In this document: positions 44,906 to 55,919 of the stretch, one piece after another
Numbering within the stretch: position 1 is the stretch's first letter
Layout: each line of letters begins with the position of its first letter
Assembly: GCF_022539505.1 (NCBI RefSeq)
Contig: NC_061510.1
Span: 32,637,047-32,701,046, forward strand
Length of the DNA stretch: 64,000 nt
Direction of reading: 5' to 3'
DNA from: Lolium rigidum
Taxonomy: Eukaryota > Streptophyta > Magnoliopsida > Poales > Poaceae
Made by a program: the position numbers and the translations under genes
Notes under the pieces: generated by a model
Seen by the model: the letters and a program-made list of their open reading frames with translations, nothing else
Told to the model about the DNA's origin: nothing
The model's database searches: none

Positions 44906-45434
44906 TCAGTCATACTCGTGCCTAGCCCTATAGTACTCGCCACTGTAGTCGTCGTAGTCGCCGTCATCATCATCGCTGGCATCGGGGTCGCGGTAGTCAA
45001 ACCTTGGCGGGAGAGCACGCGTGGGCTGGGACTGAGGATAGCGCAGGCGGGGGCCACGGTGGGCCATGACGCCCTGGAGAGTTCGGTCGCGCCACCACAG
45101 CCGACGGCCGGCCTCGTTGAAGTTCGAAGGAGGCGGGCCGCCCTCCTCGTGCTCGGCAAGCGCCCTCTCACGCCGATTGATGAAGAAGCTTTCCCAAGTC
45201 GGGCCGTAGTCGGGATGCCACCGGGGATTCCTCCGCCGCTCCGGCGTGAGCTCGAAGTAGTAGTGGTTCGTGATGGCCATCTCGCGCGCCACACCTAGAG
45301 GGACAGGGAGGGACCGATACGCCTCCGACGCTCAGCAACCAGCCGGTAGGGACGCGGTAGCCCGGCGGGCAGGGGTAGTTCGACGTGCAAAGGGCCTCCG
45401 CCTCCCGGAGGGTTAGAGATACGATGGAAGCCAT
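44906..45434 (-). pseudogene. Second CACTA passenger gene, unknown function, one frameshift
   Basis: ATG at 45434 begins MASIVSLTLREAEALCTSNY. The first part includes CPPGYRVPTGW and runs to about 45290. A 1-base shift then leads into AREMAITNHYYFELTPERRR, followed by NPRWHPDYGPTWESFFINRR, FNEAGRRLWWRDRTLQGV and an acidic, Tyr-rich tail (DASDDDDGDYDDYSGEYY), with the stop at 44906. No domain with known function recognised; proteins of this type accompany grass CACTA elements. It converges on the AP2 passenger gene. A TATA-like 'tatatata' lies at about 45500 on the same strand. Confidence 0.65.
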
Positions 45435-45614
45435 GTGACCTGGTGATGAGGTTTGCAGATATGAGTCTAGATGTGATATGTAAACGGAGGCCAAGCCAAC
45501 ATATATATAGTGAAAAATGGCGGGAGGACGGAGGCGGGAAGCAGTGGAAAGCGCGGGAAGAAAAATAGGCGGGAACGCAGTGGCGCCCAAAACTGTCGGT
45601 GGGATAAGGACGTG

Positions 45615-45755
45615 TGGGTAACCTTTAGTCCCGGCTGGTGGGTACAACCGGGACTAAAGATCCTTTATTGTGTCATCTAACAAAACTGTCGGTGGGATAA
45701 GGACGTGTGGGTAACCTTTAGTCCCTACTGGTGGGTACAACCGGGACTAAAGATG
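45615..45755. repeat. Two hairpins with 'tttagtccc..gggactaaa'
   Basis: Duplicate of about 100 bases ('gtcggtgggataaggacgtg' then 'aacctttagtccc' and 'gtgggtacaaccgggactaa'), internal copies of the CACTA subterminal motif. Confidence 0.75.
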
Positions 45756-45929
45756 TCGGCAGGATAAGAACGCATGGGTGGACGCACTCGCTCGATGAGA
45801 TAAAGCATGTAGCGCACGACGCCCGTCGAAGGAACAAGACAAAGTAGAAGTGGTGTCGTGCCTATAAAAGGAGCATCGATACGCCTTGCCAAGCAGCATC
45901 AACAAGCCAAGCGGAGTTTCATTCCCATG

Positions 45930-46390
45930 GATGAAGGGAAGGGTTGGGAAATCTCCGTGGCGCAGCTTCTCGAAGATGTCGTTGGTGCACATGCCCTACG
46001 ACATCTTCGTAAGCCGCTCCTCGGAATTTTTCCCTGCAAGCCCCTAAACGACTACATCTCATCTAACAGTTGTTGGGGAAAGGGTTGGGAAATCTCCGTG
46101 GCGCAGCTTCTCGAAGATGTCGTTGGTGCACACGCCCTACGGCATCTTCGAAACTCGCGCCTTGGAATTTTTTCCTGCAAGCCCCTGAACGACTACATCT
46201 CCTCTAACAGTGTTGGGGAAAGGGTTGGGAAATCTCCCGTGGCGCAGTTTCTCGAAGATGTCGTTGGTGCACACGCCCTATGGCATCTTCAGAAACCGCG
46301 CCTTGGAATTTTTCCCTGCAAGCCCCCGAACGACTACATCTCATCTAACGGTGTTGGGGAAAGGGTTGGGAAATCTCCCGTGGCGCATCT
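45930..46390. repeat. 145-bp tandem repeat, about 3.2 copies
   Basis: Units start 'aagggttgggaaatctcc' and contain 'cttctcgaagatgtcgttgg' and 'aacgactacatctc'; starts near 45939, 46079, 46219 and 46362. An open plus-strand frame (45858-46400) is the repeat read through; the unit's two frames both stay open, so coding cannot be inferred. It lies just downstream of the TNP2 gene's 3' end. Confidence 0.85.
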
Positions 46391-46518
46391 CCACTTTTAA
46401 TATCTTACGTGACAGCTTACATGATTATACAAAAATAAATGGGAAATTGATTGCCATGTTGAGATACTCATTTGTGCCATGAACATTCTTCAATTAACTT
46501 GATGATGGAGCATCTTCA

Positions 46519-49500
46519 TCATTTAATCTTCTTCAGTCGTAACCATGGAGCATCTTCATCATTTAACTTGATGCTTGGATCAATGGTCACTCGAAGGGTG
46601 GAATTTCATCAAACCGATTATAATCTTCCGACATGTCCGTCTTGTCCTCCACTCCCACGATGTTTCTTTTTCCGTAAAGAACTATGTGGCGCTTTGGCTC
46701 ATCGTTTGATGTATTTGTTTCCTTATGTTTCCTTTTTCTTGGTTTGGTAGACATATCCTTCACATAGAAAACTCAGGCCACATCCTTGGCTAGGACGAAT
46801 GGTTCGTCTCTATACCCAAGATTGTTGAGATCCACTGTTGTCATTCCATACAACTTGTCTACCTGAACCCCGCCTCCTGTTTTGTTGACCCATTTGCACC
46901 TAAACAAAGGGACCTTAAAAGAAGGTCCGTAGCCAAGTTCCCATATATCCTCTATGTAACCATAATATGTGTCATTTGGGCATTCATTCATTATTGCATC
47001 AAACCGGACACCACTGTTTTGGTTGGTGCTCTTTTTATCTTGGGCGATCGTGTAAAATGTATTCCCATTTATCTCGTACCCTTGGAAAGTCACTACGATC
47101 GAAGATGGTGTCTGGGCCAGCAAGTACAACTGATCTTTAATATCTTTGTTATTCAGGAGATGTTTTTGCAACCAACCGCCGAAAGTCGACATGTGTTCAC
47201 GTCTAATCCAATCGTTCGATCGCCCGGGTTCCGGGAGCGTAGAAAGTTCTTGTGGTCACCGATATACGGAGCCACCAAGGTGGAACTTTGTAGAACGTGT
47301 AGTGTGCTTGAGTCAAAGAAATCCCGTCCCTACATATCATTGATTTCCTTCCTAGCGTGCCTTTTCCACTTAGTCTCCCTTCATGCCGCGATTCGAGAAC
47401 ACCAATCGGCTTAAGGTCGGGAATAAAGTCAACACGTAATTCAATGACCTCCTCTGTTCCATAGCCCTTGGAGATGCTTCCTTCTGGCCTAGCACGGTTA
47501 TGAACATATTTCTTTAAGACTCCCATGAACCTCTCAAAGGGGAACATATTGTGTAGAAACACAGGACCGAGAATGGAAATCTCATCGACCGTGTGAACGA
47601 GGAGATGTGTCATAATATTGAAGAAGGATGGTGGGAACACCAGCTCAAAACTAACGAGACATTGGACCACATCATTCTCGCAACCTCGGTAGAATTTTTG
47701 GATTTATTACCTTCCGAGAAATTGCATTGAGGAATGCACATAGCTTCACAATGGGCGATCGAACATTTTCCCGTAGAAGCCCTCTCAATGCAATCGGAAG
47801 CAACCGTGTCATTATCACGTGACAATCATGAGACTTCGGGTTCTGGAATGTTTTCTTCTCCATATTTATTATTCCCTTTATATTGGAGGAGAAGCCGGAC
47901 GGGACCTTGATACCGCTCAGACATTCAAAAAATATTTCCTTCTCTGCTTTTGTAAGAGCGTAGCTGGAGTAATGACGCCCTTTAACTCTCTCATGCAGTT
48001 TTTTGGGGTCTTTCCTACGTTGCTGGTCCTCCTGTGCTTCTGGTGTATCTTTTGTCTCCCCGTACACGCCGAGAAAGCCTAGCAGGTTCACGGAAAGATT
48101 CTTCGTCACGTGCATCACATCGATTGAAGAGCGGACCTCTAAGACTTCCCAATAGGGTAGATCCCAAAATATAGATTTCTTCTTCCACATGGGCGCGTGT
48201 CCGGCATCGTCATTCGGAACAGACCGTCCGCCAGGACCCTTTCCAAATATTACATCTAGATCCTTAACCATACCAAATATATCAACACCATCACGATGGG
48301 GAGGCTTCCTCCGGTGATCAGCCTCACCGTTGTAATGCTTGCCTTTCTTTCTTACGGGATGGGTAAGCCTAAGAAATCGACGATGCCCCGTGTACACGAC
48401 CTTCTTACATTTTTCCAAATAATCACCTTCGAGCTCATGTAAACAAGTGCGTGCATGCATTGTATCCCTTGTTTGACTCGTCCCGAAATGTTACCAAGAG
48501 CAGGCCAGCCATTGATGGTTACGAAAAGCAGCGCTCTTAGGTCAAATTCCTCCTGCTTGTGCTCGTCCCACACACGTACACCCGCTAGAGACCACAACCG
48601 TATAAGTTCTTCAACTAATGGCTTCAGTACACATCAATGTCGTTCCCGGGTTGCTTCGGGCCTTGTATGAGCACTCGGCATCATAATGAACTTCCGCTTC
48701 ATGCACAACCAAGGAGGAAGGTTATATATACAAAGAGTCACAGGCCGGGTGCTATGGCTGCAGCTCTGCTCTCCAAAAGGATTCATGCCATCTGTACTTA
48801 GACCAAACCGTAAGTTCCTTGCATCCTGTGCAAAGTTTGGGAACTCTCTATCTATTTTTCTCCATTGGGAGCCATGAGTAGGGTGCCTCAACATCACGTC
48901 TTTCTTACGGTCTTCTTTGTGCCATCGCAACAACCTAGCATGCTCTTTATTTCTGAACAAGCATTTCAGCCGTGGTATTATAGGAGCATACCACATAACC
49001 TTGGCAGGAACCCTCTTCCTGGGGCGCTCGCCCTCAACATCATCAGGGTCATCTCGTCCGATCTTATACCGCAATGCAAGTGCACACCGGACATGCATCC
49101 GAATTCTCGTACTCACCGCGGTAGAGGATGCAGTCATTAATGCATGCATGTATCTTTTGCACATCTAATCCTAGAGGGCAGACAATCTTCTTCGCTTCGT
49201 ACGTACTGGCGGGCAATTCGTTACCCCTTGGAAGCTTCCTCTTAATTATTGTCAGTAACTTTCCAAATCCTGAGTCAGTGACACCGTTCTCTGCCTTCCA
49301 TTGCAACAATTCCAGTGTGCTGCCTAACTTTTTATGGCCATCTTTGCAAGTTGGGTATAACAATTTGTTGTGATCTTCTATCATCTTGTCGAAGGCCAAC
49401 CTTTACTTTTCAGTTTCACATTCTCTCCTTGCATCAGCAATGGCCCGGCCAAGATCATCATCAACAGGCTCATCTGGTGCCTCTTGATCTTCTACTTCAT

Positions 49501-49825
49501 TGTCTTCATTGCCTTCTGCAGTATCATCGTATTCAGGGAAATTAGCATAATCGTCATCATCCTCTTCCTCTTCGTCATTGTCTTCCATCATAACCCCTCT
49601 TTCTCCGTGCTTTGTCCAACAATAGTAACTGGGCATGAAACTGGATCGCAGAAGGTGGCTGTGAATGAGACTCGAGTGAGCGTAATTTACGGTATTCTTG
49701 CAGTCCACACATGGACAATACATGAAGTCACCATGTTTGTCTGCCTCCGCCACGGCCATAAAATTATCCAGGCCCGAAGTGAACTCGTCAAACCGTCGGT
49801 TAATGTACATCCATTGCCGATTCAT
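46519..49825 (-). pseudogene. TNP2-type CACTA transposase, degraded
   Basis: ATG at 49825 (MNRQWMYINRRFDEFTSGLD) to TGA at 46519-46521, about 1,100 codons when read through. Order on the minus strand: transposon-associated N-terminal domain (CPCVDCKN, 49.7 kb); Transposase_21/TNP2 core (PLGLDVQKIHAC, CPVC, WRKIDREFPNFA, LRFGLSTDGMNPF, MWKKKSIFWDLPYW, IDVMHVTKNLSVNLLGFLG); DUF4218 (FFNIMTHLLVHTVDEI, LGPVFLHNMFPFERFMGVLK); DUF4216 (YYGYIEDIWELGYG, FRCKWVN). The enzyme normally cuts and joins CACTA ends. Defects seen: in-frame TAA at 49403-49405, frameshifts near 49100, 48660, 47670 and 47340, an in-frame TGA after DVA at about 46773, and a frameshift near 46590. Cannot make active transposase. 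Confidence 0.88.
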
Positions 49826-50049
49826 CTGCATGATATAATTAAGCTGATCAAAACCATTACAGAACATCACGATGTATATATACACATGCATTTTATTAAT
49901 TGCAGATGAAAAGGATAAAGTTGTTAACCTCGATGAAGAAGAAAAAAGCAAGTTAAGTGTGGCTTGATTTGTGTAAACTCAAGTGGCAAATCCTATGAAG
50001 CATTTCATCGAACACCTCTTGTGCATGTGAAGAAGCTAGAGAGAAGAGC

Positions 50050-50370
50050 AATACACTCCTCTTGTGAAGAAAGTGAAAAAATGGCCAAGTGTAGCTCACA
50101 CTTGGGCAGGGGCAAGGTTATATAGCCAGAGGCGGGGCCTTTGGACCCGGTTTGTATTACAAACCGGGACTAAAGGTTTGTCCACGCCTGACACGGCCTG
50201 CCGCGCCCTGCCGTGGACCCTTTACAAACCGGGTCCAAAGGCCACTACAGGACAGGCTCCAGCTTGTGGGGTCGTCCTGGGCAGAAACGAACCGGGACCA
50301 ATGCCCCCATTGAACCCGGTTTGGTTCAGTACTGGGACATTTGCTTGGGACCAAAGACCTCTTCTCCACT
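50050..50370. repeat. Right subterminal repeats of the CACTA element
   Basis: Inverted pairs 'gacccggtttgtattacaaa' and 'ccgggactaaag', 'aaaccgggtccaaag' and 'gaaccgggacca' lie close to the right terminus at 50374. Confidence 0.75.
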
Positions 50371-50377
50371 AGTGCAT

Positions 50378-50966
50378 GTGACACCCATGATAATGTTGTT
50401 TAGTCAAGGTAGCATATTTAATATTCAAACATCATGCACTACTAATAAATATGCTATCGACCCAGGGTTACAACCGTCGCACTAAAAAATATGCATGCCG
50501 GTGGTATTTTCCGCTGGTGGACCGACTTTAGGGAACCAGCTGCGGTGCCAAAATACCGCTACGCACCAAAAAAAAAACCTGCGCCGGGGATTCGGCTAGG
50601 TTCGGGCCAGGGGAAAATGGTAGCTCCATTTACCGTTGGTGCACCACCCTATTGGTGCCATTTTTTCTCCAAACCCACTATCCCCGTGGATCTCCTTTTT
50701 AAGTTTTCAAAAAATAAAAGAAAATGATTTAAATTTCAAAAAATATAATCATTCGAGATGCCCATGTGTTATGTGATCTAGTTTTTTAGAAAAATTAAAA
50801 ACATGATTTTTAATATATAATGAAAAATGGCGTCATGTTTCGGAAAAACGAGATTTTTGGTTGTATACGACCTCCGATGAACAACTTTTTTATATTACAA
50901 TGTATCTACCCAAAATTTTAGAATTGTTAGCAAAATATTATTTCTCTACAAACTGTAATTTGTTTA
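50378..50966. other. Unassigned spacer
   Basis: No gene or element end recognised. GC-rich to 50700, then AT-rich. It is the left flank of the Copia insertion. Confidence 0.3.
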
Positions 50967-50971
50967 CATTC

Positions 50972-51144
50972 TGTTAAAGTATAAACCTGTATAGTTCTAC
51001 CGATCGTATTATACATGTATAGATGTAGATTGATACGTGTATTGGTAGTTTCCTTGGTCTCCAAGGCTTTGTAATACTCCTGTATATATTGAGCCGATCA
51101 CCCCATTGAGAGGTGTCTTCGCTTAAAATCTATTCTCGTTTATA
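50972..51144 (+). repeat. 5' LTR of the Copia element
   Basis: TGTTAAAGTATAAACCTG to ..CTATTCTCGTTTATA; differs from the 3' LTR at a handful of positions (for example TTAAAG/TTAGAG, a 2-base indel near 51115, gccgatc/gcagatc). Confidence 0.95.
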
Positions 51145-51156
51145 TGGTATCAGAGC
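51145..51156 (+). promoter_or_regulatory. Primer binding site (initiator tRNA-Met)
   Basis: TGGTATCAGAGC starts at the base after the 5' LTR, the usual Copia arrangement. Confidence 0.9.
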
Positions 51157-51169
51157 AAGACCACCATTA

Positions 51170-52376
51170 GGGCCAAACTGATGCTTGTAGATCCATTTGC
51201 CTGAAACAATGTTAACACCAGCGGGACGAGGCACGAGAGATCAAGTATGGTTCTCAAGAAGAGCAGAGTACTCCTCAGACATCGCAACACACCAATGGGG
51301 ATCATGGAGAGCCGTCCAGTATGTTTTGGGAATAGGAGAAATATAGATGTGGACAGCGGAGAGGTTAAGCTTGTCGATGGGCTTGAATATGCCTCGTTTG
51401 GCACGAGTAAGCATGGTGTGGGTGTTGGATGCTGGTGGTGGTGGTGGAGGTAACATGGGAGATGGCGAGGCTGGCTCGGGAGTGGGCTCGCGCGACGGAG
51501 AGGGGGGCAGTGATGGGACGTGCGCAGGAGAGGGTGTCGCGGGAGGACGTGCAGGTGCATGTTGGGCCGAAGGGGCGCCATGCAAGATGGGCTGGGCTTC
51601 CACAGGCTGCGTGGGGCTGGCACGGGCTGCGTGGCTGCAAGCTCAAGCAAGAAATCGAGGGAGTCGGCTGGCTGGGTGGTGGTGGCGTGAGGGAAGGGGA
51701 AGGAGTTCTCGTCAAAGAAAACGTGGCGAGAAGTGATGATCCGACGTGATGACATGTCAAGACAACGGTAGCCACGGTGGGACGAAGGGTACCATAAGAA
51801 GACGCATGCGGTAGAACGCGGAGTGAGTTTGTGGGCAGCAGTGGCAGATTGGTTAGGGTAGCATAGGCAGCCAAAACCTGAAGGTCGGAGTAAGAGGGAG
51901 GGTGATTATGTAGAAGAGTATAGGGAACTCGGAATTCGATAGGCTGACTAGGGCGGCGGTTGAGCAGGTATGTAGCGGCAGCGAGAGCCTCGGCCCAATA
52001 TGAGAGAGGCATGTGCGCCTGGAAAAGAAGGGTTCGGGTAATGTCGTTGATGGTGTGTATAGCACTCTCAGCTTTGCCATTTTGTGGTGAGGTGTAGGGA
52101 CAGGACATGCGAAGGTGAATACCATGGCGTGTAAGGAACTCGACGAGCGTAGAGTTGACAAACTCTGTGCCATTGTCGGATTGAAGAGCAACTACAGGGA
52201 GTTGGAGTTGTGTACGTGCATAGGCAACAAAGTTAATTAAGATGTCGCAACTGTCGGACTTGTGCCGTAGAGGAAAGAAGAGGTGTGGGAGGGAGAGGAG
52301 ATTATACCGGGGTCGTTGACCATGTGAGACGTGGCCCCCGGGTCCATGACCCTGGCGCCAGCATGGGACTGCTCCG
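51170..52376 (-). pseudogene. Inverted Copia pol segment: protease motif, integrase, RT start
   Basis: Read on the minus strand from 52376: MDPGATSHM (aspartic protease-type motif), then a jump (deletion) into an integrase core with QSDNGTEF and SPQNGKAE, which hold the second Asp and the Glu of the DDE triad, and SYWAEALAAATYLLNRRPS. A Pro/Ser-rich linker follows, then EEYSALLENHT and a frameshift to GKWIYKHQFGPNGG at the junction near 51170, the beginning of the RT domain. In an ordinary Copia pol the frame would continue into RT; here RT lies 1.2 kb away on the other strand. Frameshifts at about 52000 and 51240 add to the damage. Confidence 0.85.
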
Positions 52377-53756
52377 ATGGTGGTCTTGCTCGATACAAGG
52401 CAAGGTGGGTGGTTCGCGGGTTCTCTCAACAGCCCGGCATCGACTACGATGAGACGTTCAGCCCGGTTGTCAAACCGTACACGATTCGTGTTGTCCTCAG
52501 CATTGCCGTCTCCTGTGCTTGGCCGGTCCATCAGCTCGACGTCAAGAACGCCTTCCTACATGGCAATCTTGATGAGGTGGTCTACTGCAAGCAGCCCCCT
52601 GGCTTCATCGATCCGGCTAGGCCCCAGCATGTTTGTCTTCTCCACAAGTCTCTCTATGGCTTGAAGCAGGCGCCTCGGGGGTGGTACCAGCGATTTGCTC
52701 ACTATGCTCATCGACTCGGTTTCGTTGCTTCCCAGAGCGATGTCTCCCTCTTCGTTCTTCGTCGTGGAGATGACTTGGCCTACCTACTGCTCTACGTCAA
52801 TGACATCATCCTCACCGCCTCCAGCACTGGTCTTCTTCAGCACATTACTGACCAGCTTCACCGTGAGTTTGCCATGACCAACCTTGGGGACTTGTCCTAC
52901 TTTCTCGGGATCTCGGTTTCTCGCTCCACGTCAGGGATGCTCTTGTCTCAGCGCCAGTACGCCATCGACCTTCTTCAGCGTGATGGAATGATGGATTGCA
53001 ACCCGTGTGTCACTCCCATTGACACTCGTTGCAAACTGTCTGCCGATGATGGTATGCTTGTCGCCGATGCCACCGAGTACCGGAGCTTTGCAGGAGCTCT
53101 TCAGTACTTGACATTGACGCGTCCCGACATCGCTCACGATATTCAGCAGGCCTGTCTCTACATGCATGCTCCTCGGGAACCGCATCTCAACCTCGTCAAG
53201 CGGATTCTGCGCTACGTTCGTGGCACCCTGGACCTCGGACTTCAGCTTCACTCCACACCGGCCACATCCCTCACCGCGTACTCCGATGCGGATTGGGCAG
53301 GTTGTCCCGACACTCGTCGATCCACCTCTGGCTATTGTGTCTATCTTGGTGACAATCTTGTCTCCTGGTCCTCTAAATGCCAGGTCTCGCTCCAGTGCTG
53401 AGACCGAGTACCGTGTTGTGGCCCACGCCGTCGCTGAGTGTTGTTGGCTTCGTCAGCTTCTTCTTGAGATTCACCGTCCCCTTCCTACCGCGACAGTCGT
53501 CTTCTGTGACAACGTCAGCGCTGTCTACATGGCCTGCAACCCGGTTCAGCATCGTCGTACGAAGCACATCGAGATTGACATCCATTTCGTTCGGGAGAAT
53601 GTGTCGCTTGGTCAGATCCGGGTTCTTCACGTGCCGTCTTCGCAGCAGTTTGCCGATATCATGACGAAGGGGCTACCGTCCCGGTTATTTCTGGATTTTT
53701 GGTACAGTCTTTGCATTCATCCGACGCATGGACTGCGAGGGGATGTTAGAGTATAA
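52377..53756 (+). pseudogene. Copia reverse transcriptase and RNase H, mutated active site and frameshift
   Basis: Starts inside RT (GGLARYKARWVVRGFSQQPG) and covers the RT core (LDVKNAFLHGNLDE, LYGLKQAPRGWYQRF) and RNase H (SDADWAGCPDTRRSTSGYC, VFCDNVSAVYM, KHIEIDIHFVRE). The catalytic YVDD is YVND (AAT at 52799-52801), expected to abolish polymerase activity. A deletion near 53385 shifts the frame within SWSSK; the RNase H end continues in another frame from RSSAETEYR to the stop at 53754-53756, next to the 3' LTR. Confidence 0.9.
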
Positions 53757-53914
53757 ACCTGTATAGTTCTACCGATCGTATTATACATGTATAGCTGTAG
53801 ATTGATACGTGTATTGGTAGTTTCCTTGGTCTCCAAGGCTTTGTAATACTCCTATATATATTGAGCAGATCACCCTATTGAGAGGTCTTCCCTTAAAATC
53901 TATTCTCGTTTATA
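53744..53914 (+). repeat. 3' LTR of the Copia element
   Basis: TGTTAGAGTATAAACCTG to ..TCTCGTTTATA followed by CATTC. Confidence 0.95.
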
Positions 53915-53919
53915 CATTC

Positions 53920-54246
53920 ATCTTTGAATAAATTTAATTATAGTGTCCACATATCAGTCTGTGATGTTATAAGTCCGTGCAGCTCCGCTGCTTTCAGTAT
54001 AGTCTTATTTAGCATGATTATGTTTATCATGAATAGAAAAGAACATGACCACCATTAATCGTTAGTGACAAATAGTGGAAGTTTCAACACTGATGGTTCC
54101 ATGTAGTGTTTGGATATTTGTTTCTCTCGATGCAACACACGGACCCTTTTGCTGGTCTTTTTAAAACAATATTTTAAAGTTTAAAAAATGTAAAACAGTG
54201 AAAGGTGTAAAATTCTACAGCTGTGCAAAAAAAGAATGATACATAT
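53920..54246. other. Unassigned AT-rich spacer between Copia and MULE B
   Basis: No gene or RNA recognised. It continues the target sequence of the Copia insertion and ends at the 9-bp duplication of MULE B. Confidence 0.35.
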
Positions 54247-54361
54247 TATATATTTTGGATTTCTATTTTCGTACCCTCAGGTACTTAGTTGTGCTCAGTT
54301 TTCCCCACCCTCTTAGTTTTTCCTAAGTTTCCCCAAGACCTTGTCTGAATCCATCACAGGT

Positions 54362-55280
54362 GTTGTAACGGCCGGTTGCCCGATGGTTGACCGTTATCTT
54401 CTGACTAGTGGGGCCACGTAGAGCCTGCAAAGACACGTCGGACCATCCATCTTTGTTTGACCGTAAGCATCATTGTATCCCTGACCAAAATGCGAACGAG
54501 TGGGGCTTCGTTATATCGAATGAAAAGTGTGGCCATGACGCTGATACAAGGGGCAATACACGGGTAGGATTAGATTTTTAAACGGAGCTCTACAGCGATG
54601 GCACATAGGAGATGGCATGCGGGGTGCCGAGATGAGATCGACGTCCACAAAGAACTGCAAGAGGCGAGACCAGGCGCATTAGATAGATATGAACTAGACA
54701 CGTTTAACCATGCAAAGAAGAGAAGAAATGATCGACGACATCGACGACTACCTCAAAACTTTGACTGACCGTGTCGGACACGAACGCGAGCAATTTAGAG
54801 AAAACTAGTGTCTCTCCTTTCTGGCGTGTATAGATGGGTACTAGAAGAGTGTGGTGACGAAGGGAAAGACCTCGCGGTGGTCCGTGGCGTTCAGCATAGC
54901 GGGGTGGCGTGGTCATGCCCACAGCGGCGTGCATGCATGTTTGGCATTGGCATCAGCATGTATGTTCGCCATTGGCCTCGGCGGTATCTCTGGTGTGTCA
55001 GTGATCGAATGAGGGGATGGGATTGAGGGTGCATCCTGACGGTGACCTAGCAATGGCGACGAGCATAGCCGTTCTGAACATGTCGATATCGGCATCGGCA
55101 TCGTTTGGAGGTTGTGGTGCTCGAATCAAGGTGGGATTTGTTTCTTGTACGCCAAAATGAATTTGAAACAAGTTTCATGTTGAAGGTTAGGTAACGAAAG
55201 TTTGTAATAAAAAATTATACCAGCGCCATGGTGAGGTTCTTTTTGATAGAGCTATACGGTTGGGCAAAGTTTTTGACACT
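54362..55280. other. Left interior of MULE B
   Basis: No gene recognised. 55027-55131 ('ctgacggtgacctagcaatg', 'gtttggaggttgtggtgctc') matches 18236-18327 of MULE A. Small frames only. Confidence 0.5.
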
Positions 55281-55285
55281 TTTTA

Positions 55286-55880
55286 GATAGGGTTCCTTGT
55301 TGTTACACGTATGGCATCATGTATGGCAAATTTGGGGTCACTTGGACATGTTCGAAAAAATCACTTTGCTTAAGCGCATGCCGTTTCGCTCACTGAAACT
55401 AGCTTTTCTAACAAGGTGATTTTTTCTACCTTCTCTAAATGACCTCAAATTTCATACAGCTGATCTTCTATGCATAGATAGATAGATTGTTTCGTTTTTA
55501 CATTTTTCGAACTTTTTATTTCCCTTTATAATACCCAATTGATTTTCAGGTCAAAACCTCGAAAAACAGTATCATGTATGGCATCATTTTCACCCTAAAT
55601 TTCAAATTTTGTGAAACATTCCCTTTTAGATATTCTTTGTTATTATAGGTATGGCATCATGTATGCCAAAATTGGTTAGGTATCACTGAAACCAGCTTTT
55701 GTAACAAGTTAGGTTTTTTGAACTTCTCAAAAGGGATTTTTTTCTACCTTCTCTAAATGACCTCAAAAATCATACAGACGATTTTCTATACAAAGATAGG
55801 TAGATTGTTTCGTTTTTACATTTTTTTGTACTTTTATTTCCCTTTATAATACCCATTTGATTTTCAGGTCAAAACCTCGA
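55286..55880. repeat. Tandem duplication of about 330 bp in MULE B
   Basis: 'cttgttgttacacgtatggc' to 'ttttcaggtcaaaacctcga' (55286-55566) recurs as 'ctttgttattataggtatgg' to the same end (55636-55880), with substitutions. AT-rich and non-coding. Confidence 0.8.
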
Positions 55881-55919
55881 AAGTTAACATAAGTAGATGG
55901 TGAACCCTCCCAAACTTCA

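Larger units (their letters stand above)
36293..50374 (-). mobile_element. CACTA (En/Spm-like) transposon, 14.1 kb, formerly autonomous
   Basis: Ends CACTAGTGGAAAACAGGG and ..AGACCTCTTCTCCACTAGTG with 3-bp duplication CAT (36290-36292 and 50375-50377). Subterminal repeats of the 'ttagtcccggtt'/'aaccgggactaaa' type occur at 36300-36500, 39370-39520, 45615-45755 and 50130-50350. It encodes a TNP2-type transposase (46519-49825, minus), a second minus-strand gene with a Ulp1-like domain (36620-38690), and two passenger genes (AP2 type, plus; unknown, minus). All four carry stops or frameshifts. A 3.9-kb LTR-type element is inserted at 40707. Confidence 0.95.
50972..53914 (+). mobile_element. Small Copia retrotransposon with inverted protease/integrase block
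   Basis: Short LTRs of 173 bp (50972-51144) and 171 bp (53744-53914), target duplication CATTC (50967-50971 and 53915-53919). The primer binding site TGGTATCAGAGC (initiator tRNA-Met) at 51145-51156 directly follows the 5' LTR, and a purine-rich 'tgcgaggggatg' precedes the 3' LTR. Between them, 51170-52376 reads on the minus strand (protease motif, integrase, start of RT) and 52377-53756 on the plus strand (RT, RNase H). At both inversion junctions stands the same sequence in opposite orientation: 'gagcaagaccaccat' and 'atggtggtcttgctc'. Gag and the region between protease and integrase are deleted. Confidence 0.93.

Noticed and set aside
45858..46400. 180-codon frame over the 145-bp repeat as a repeat protein gene
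   Set aside because: Repeat units stay open in two frames and no start or domain evidence exists; kept as a repeat only.
49370..49909. 179-codon plus-strand frame
   Set aside because: Antisense shadow of the acidic part of the TNP2 gene.
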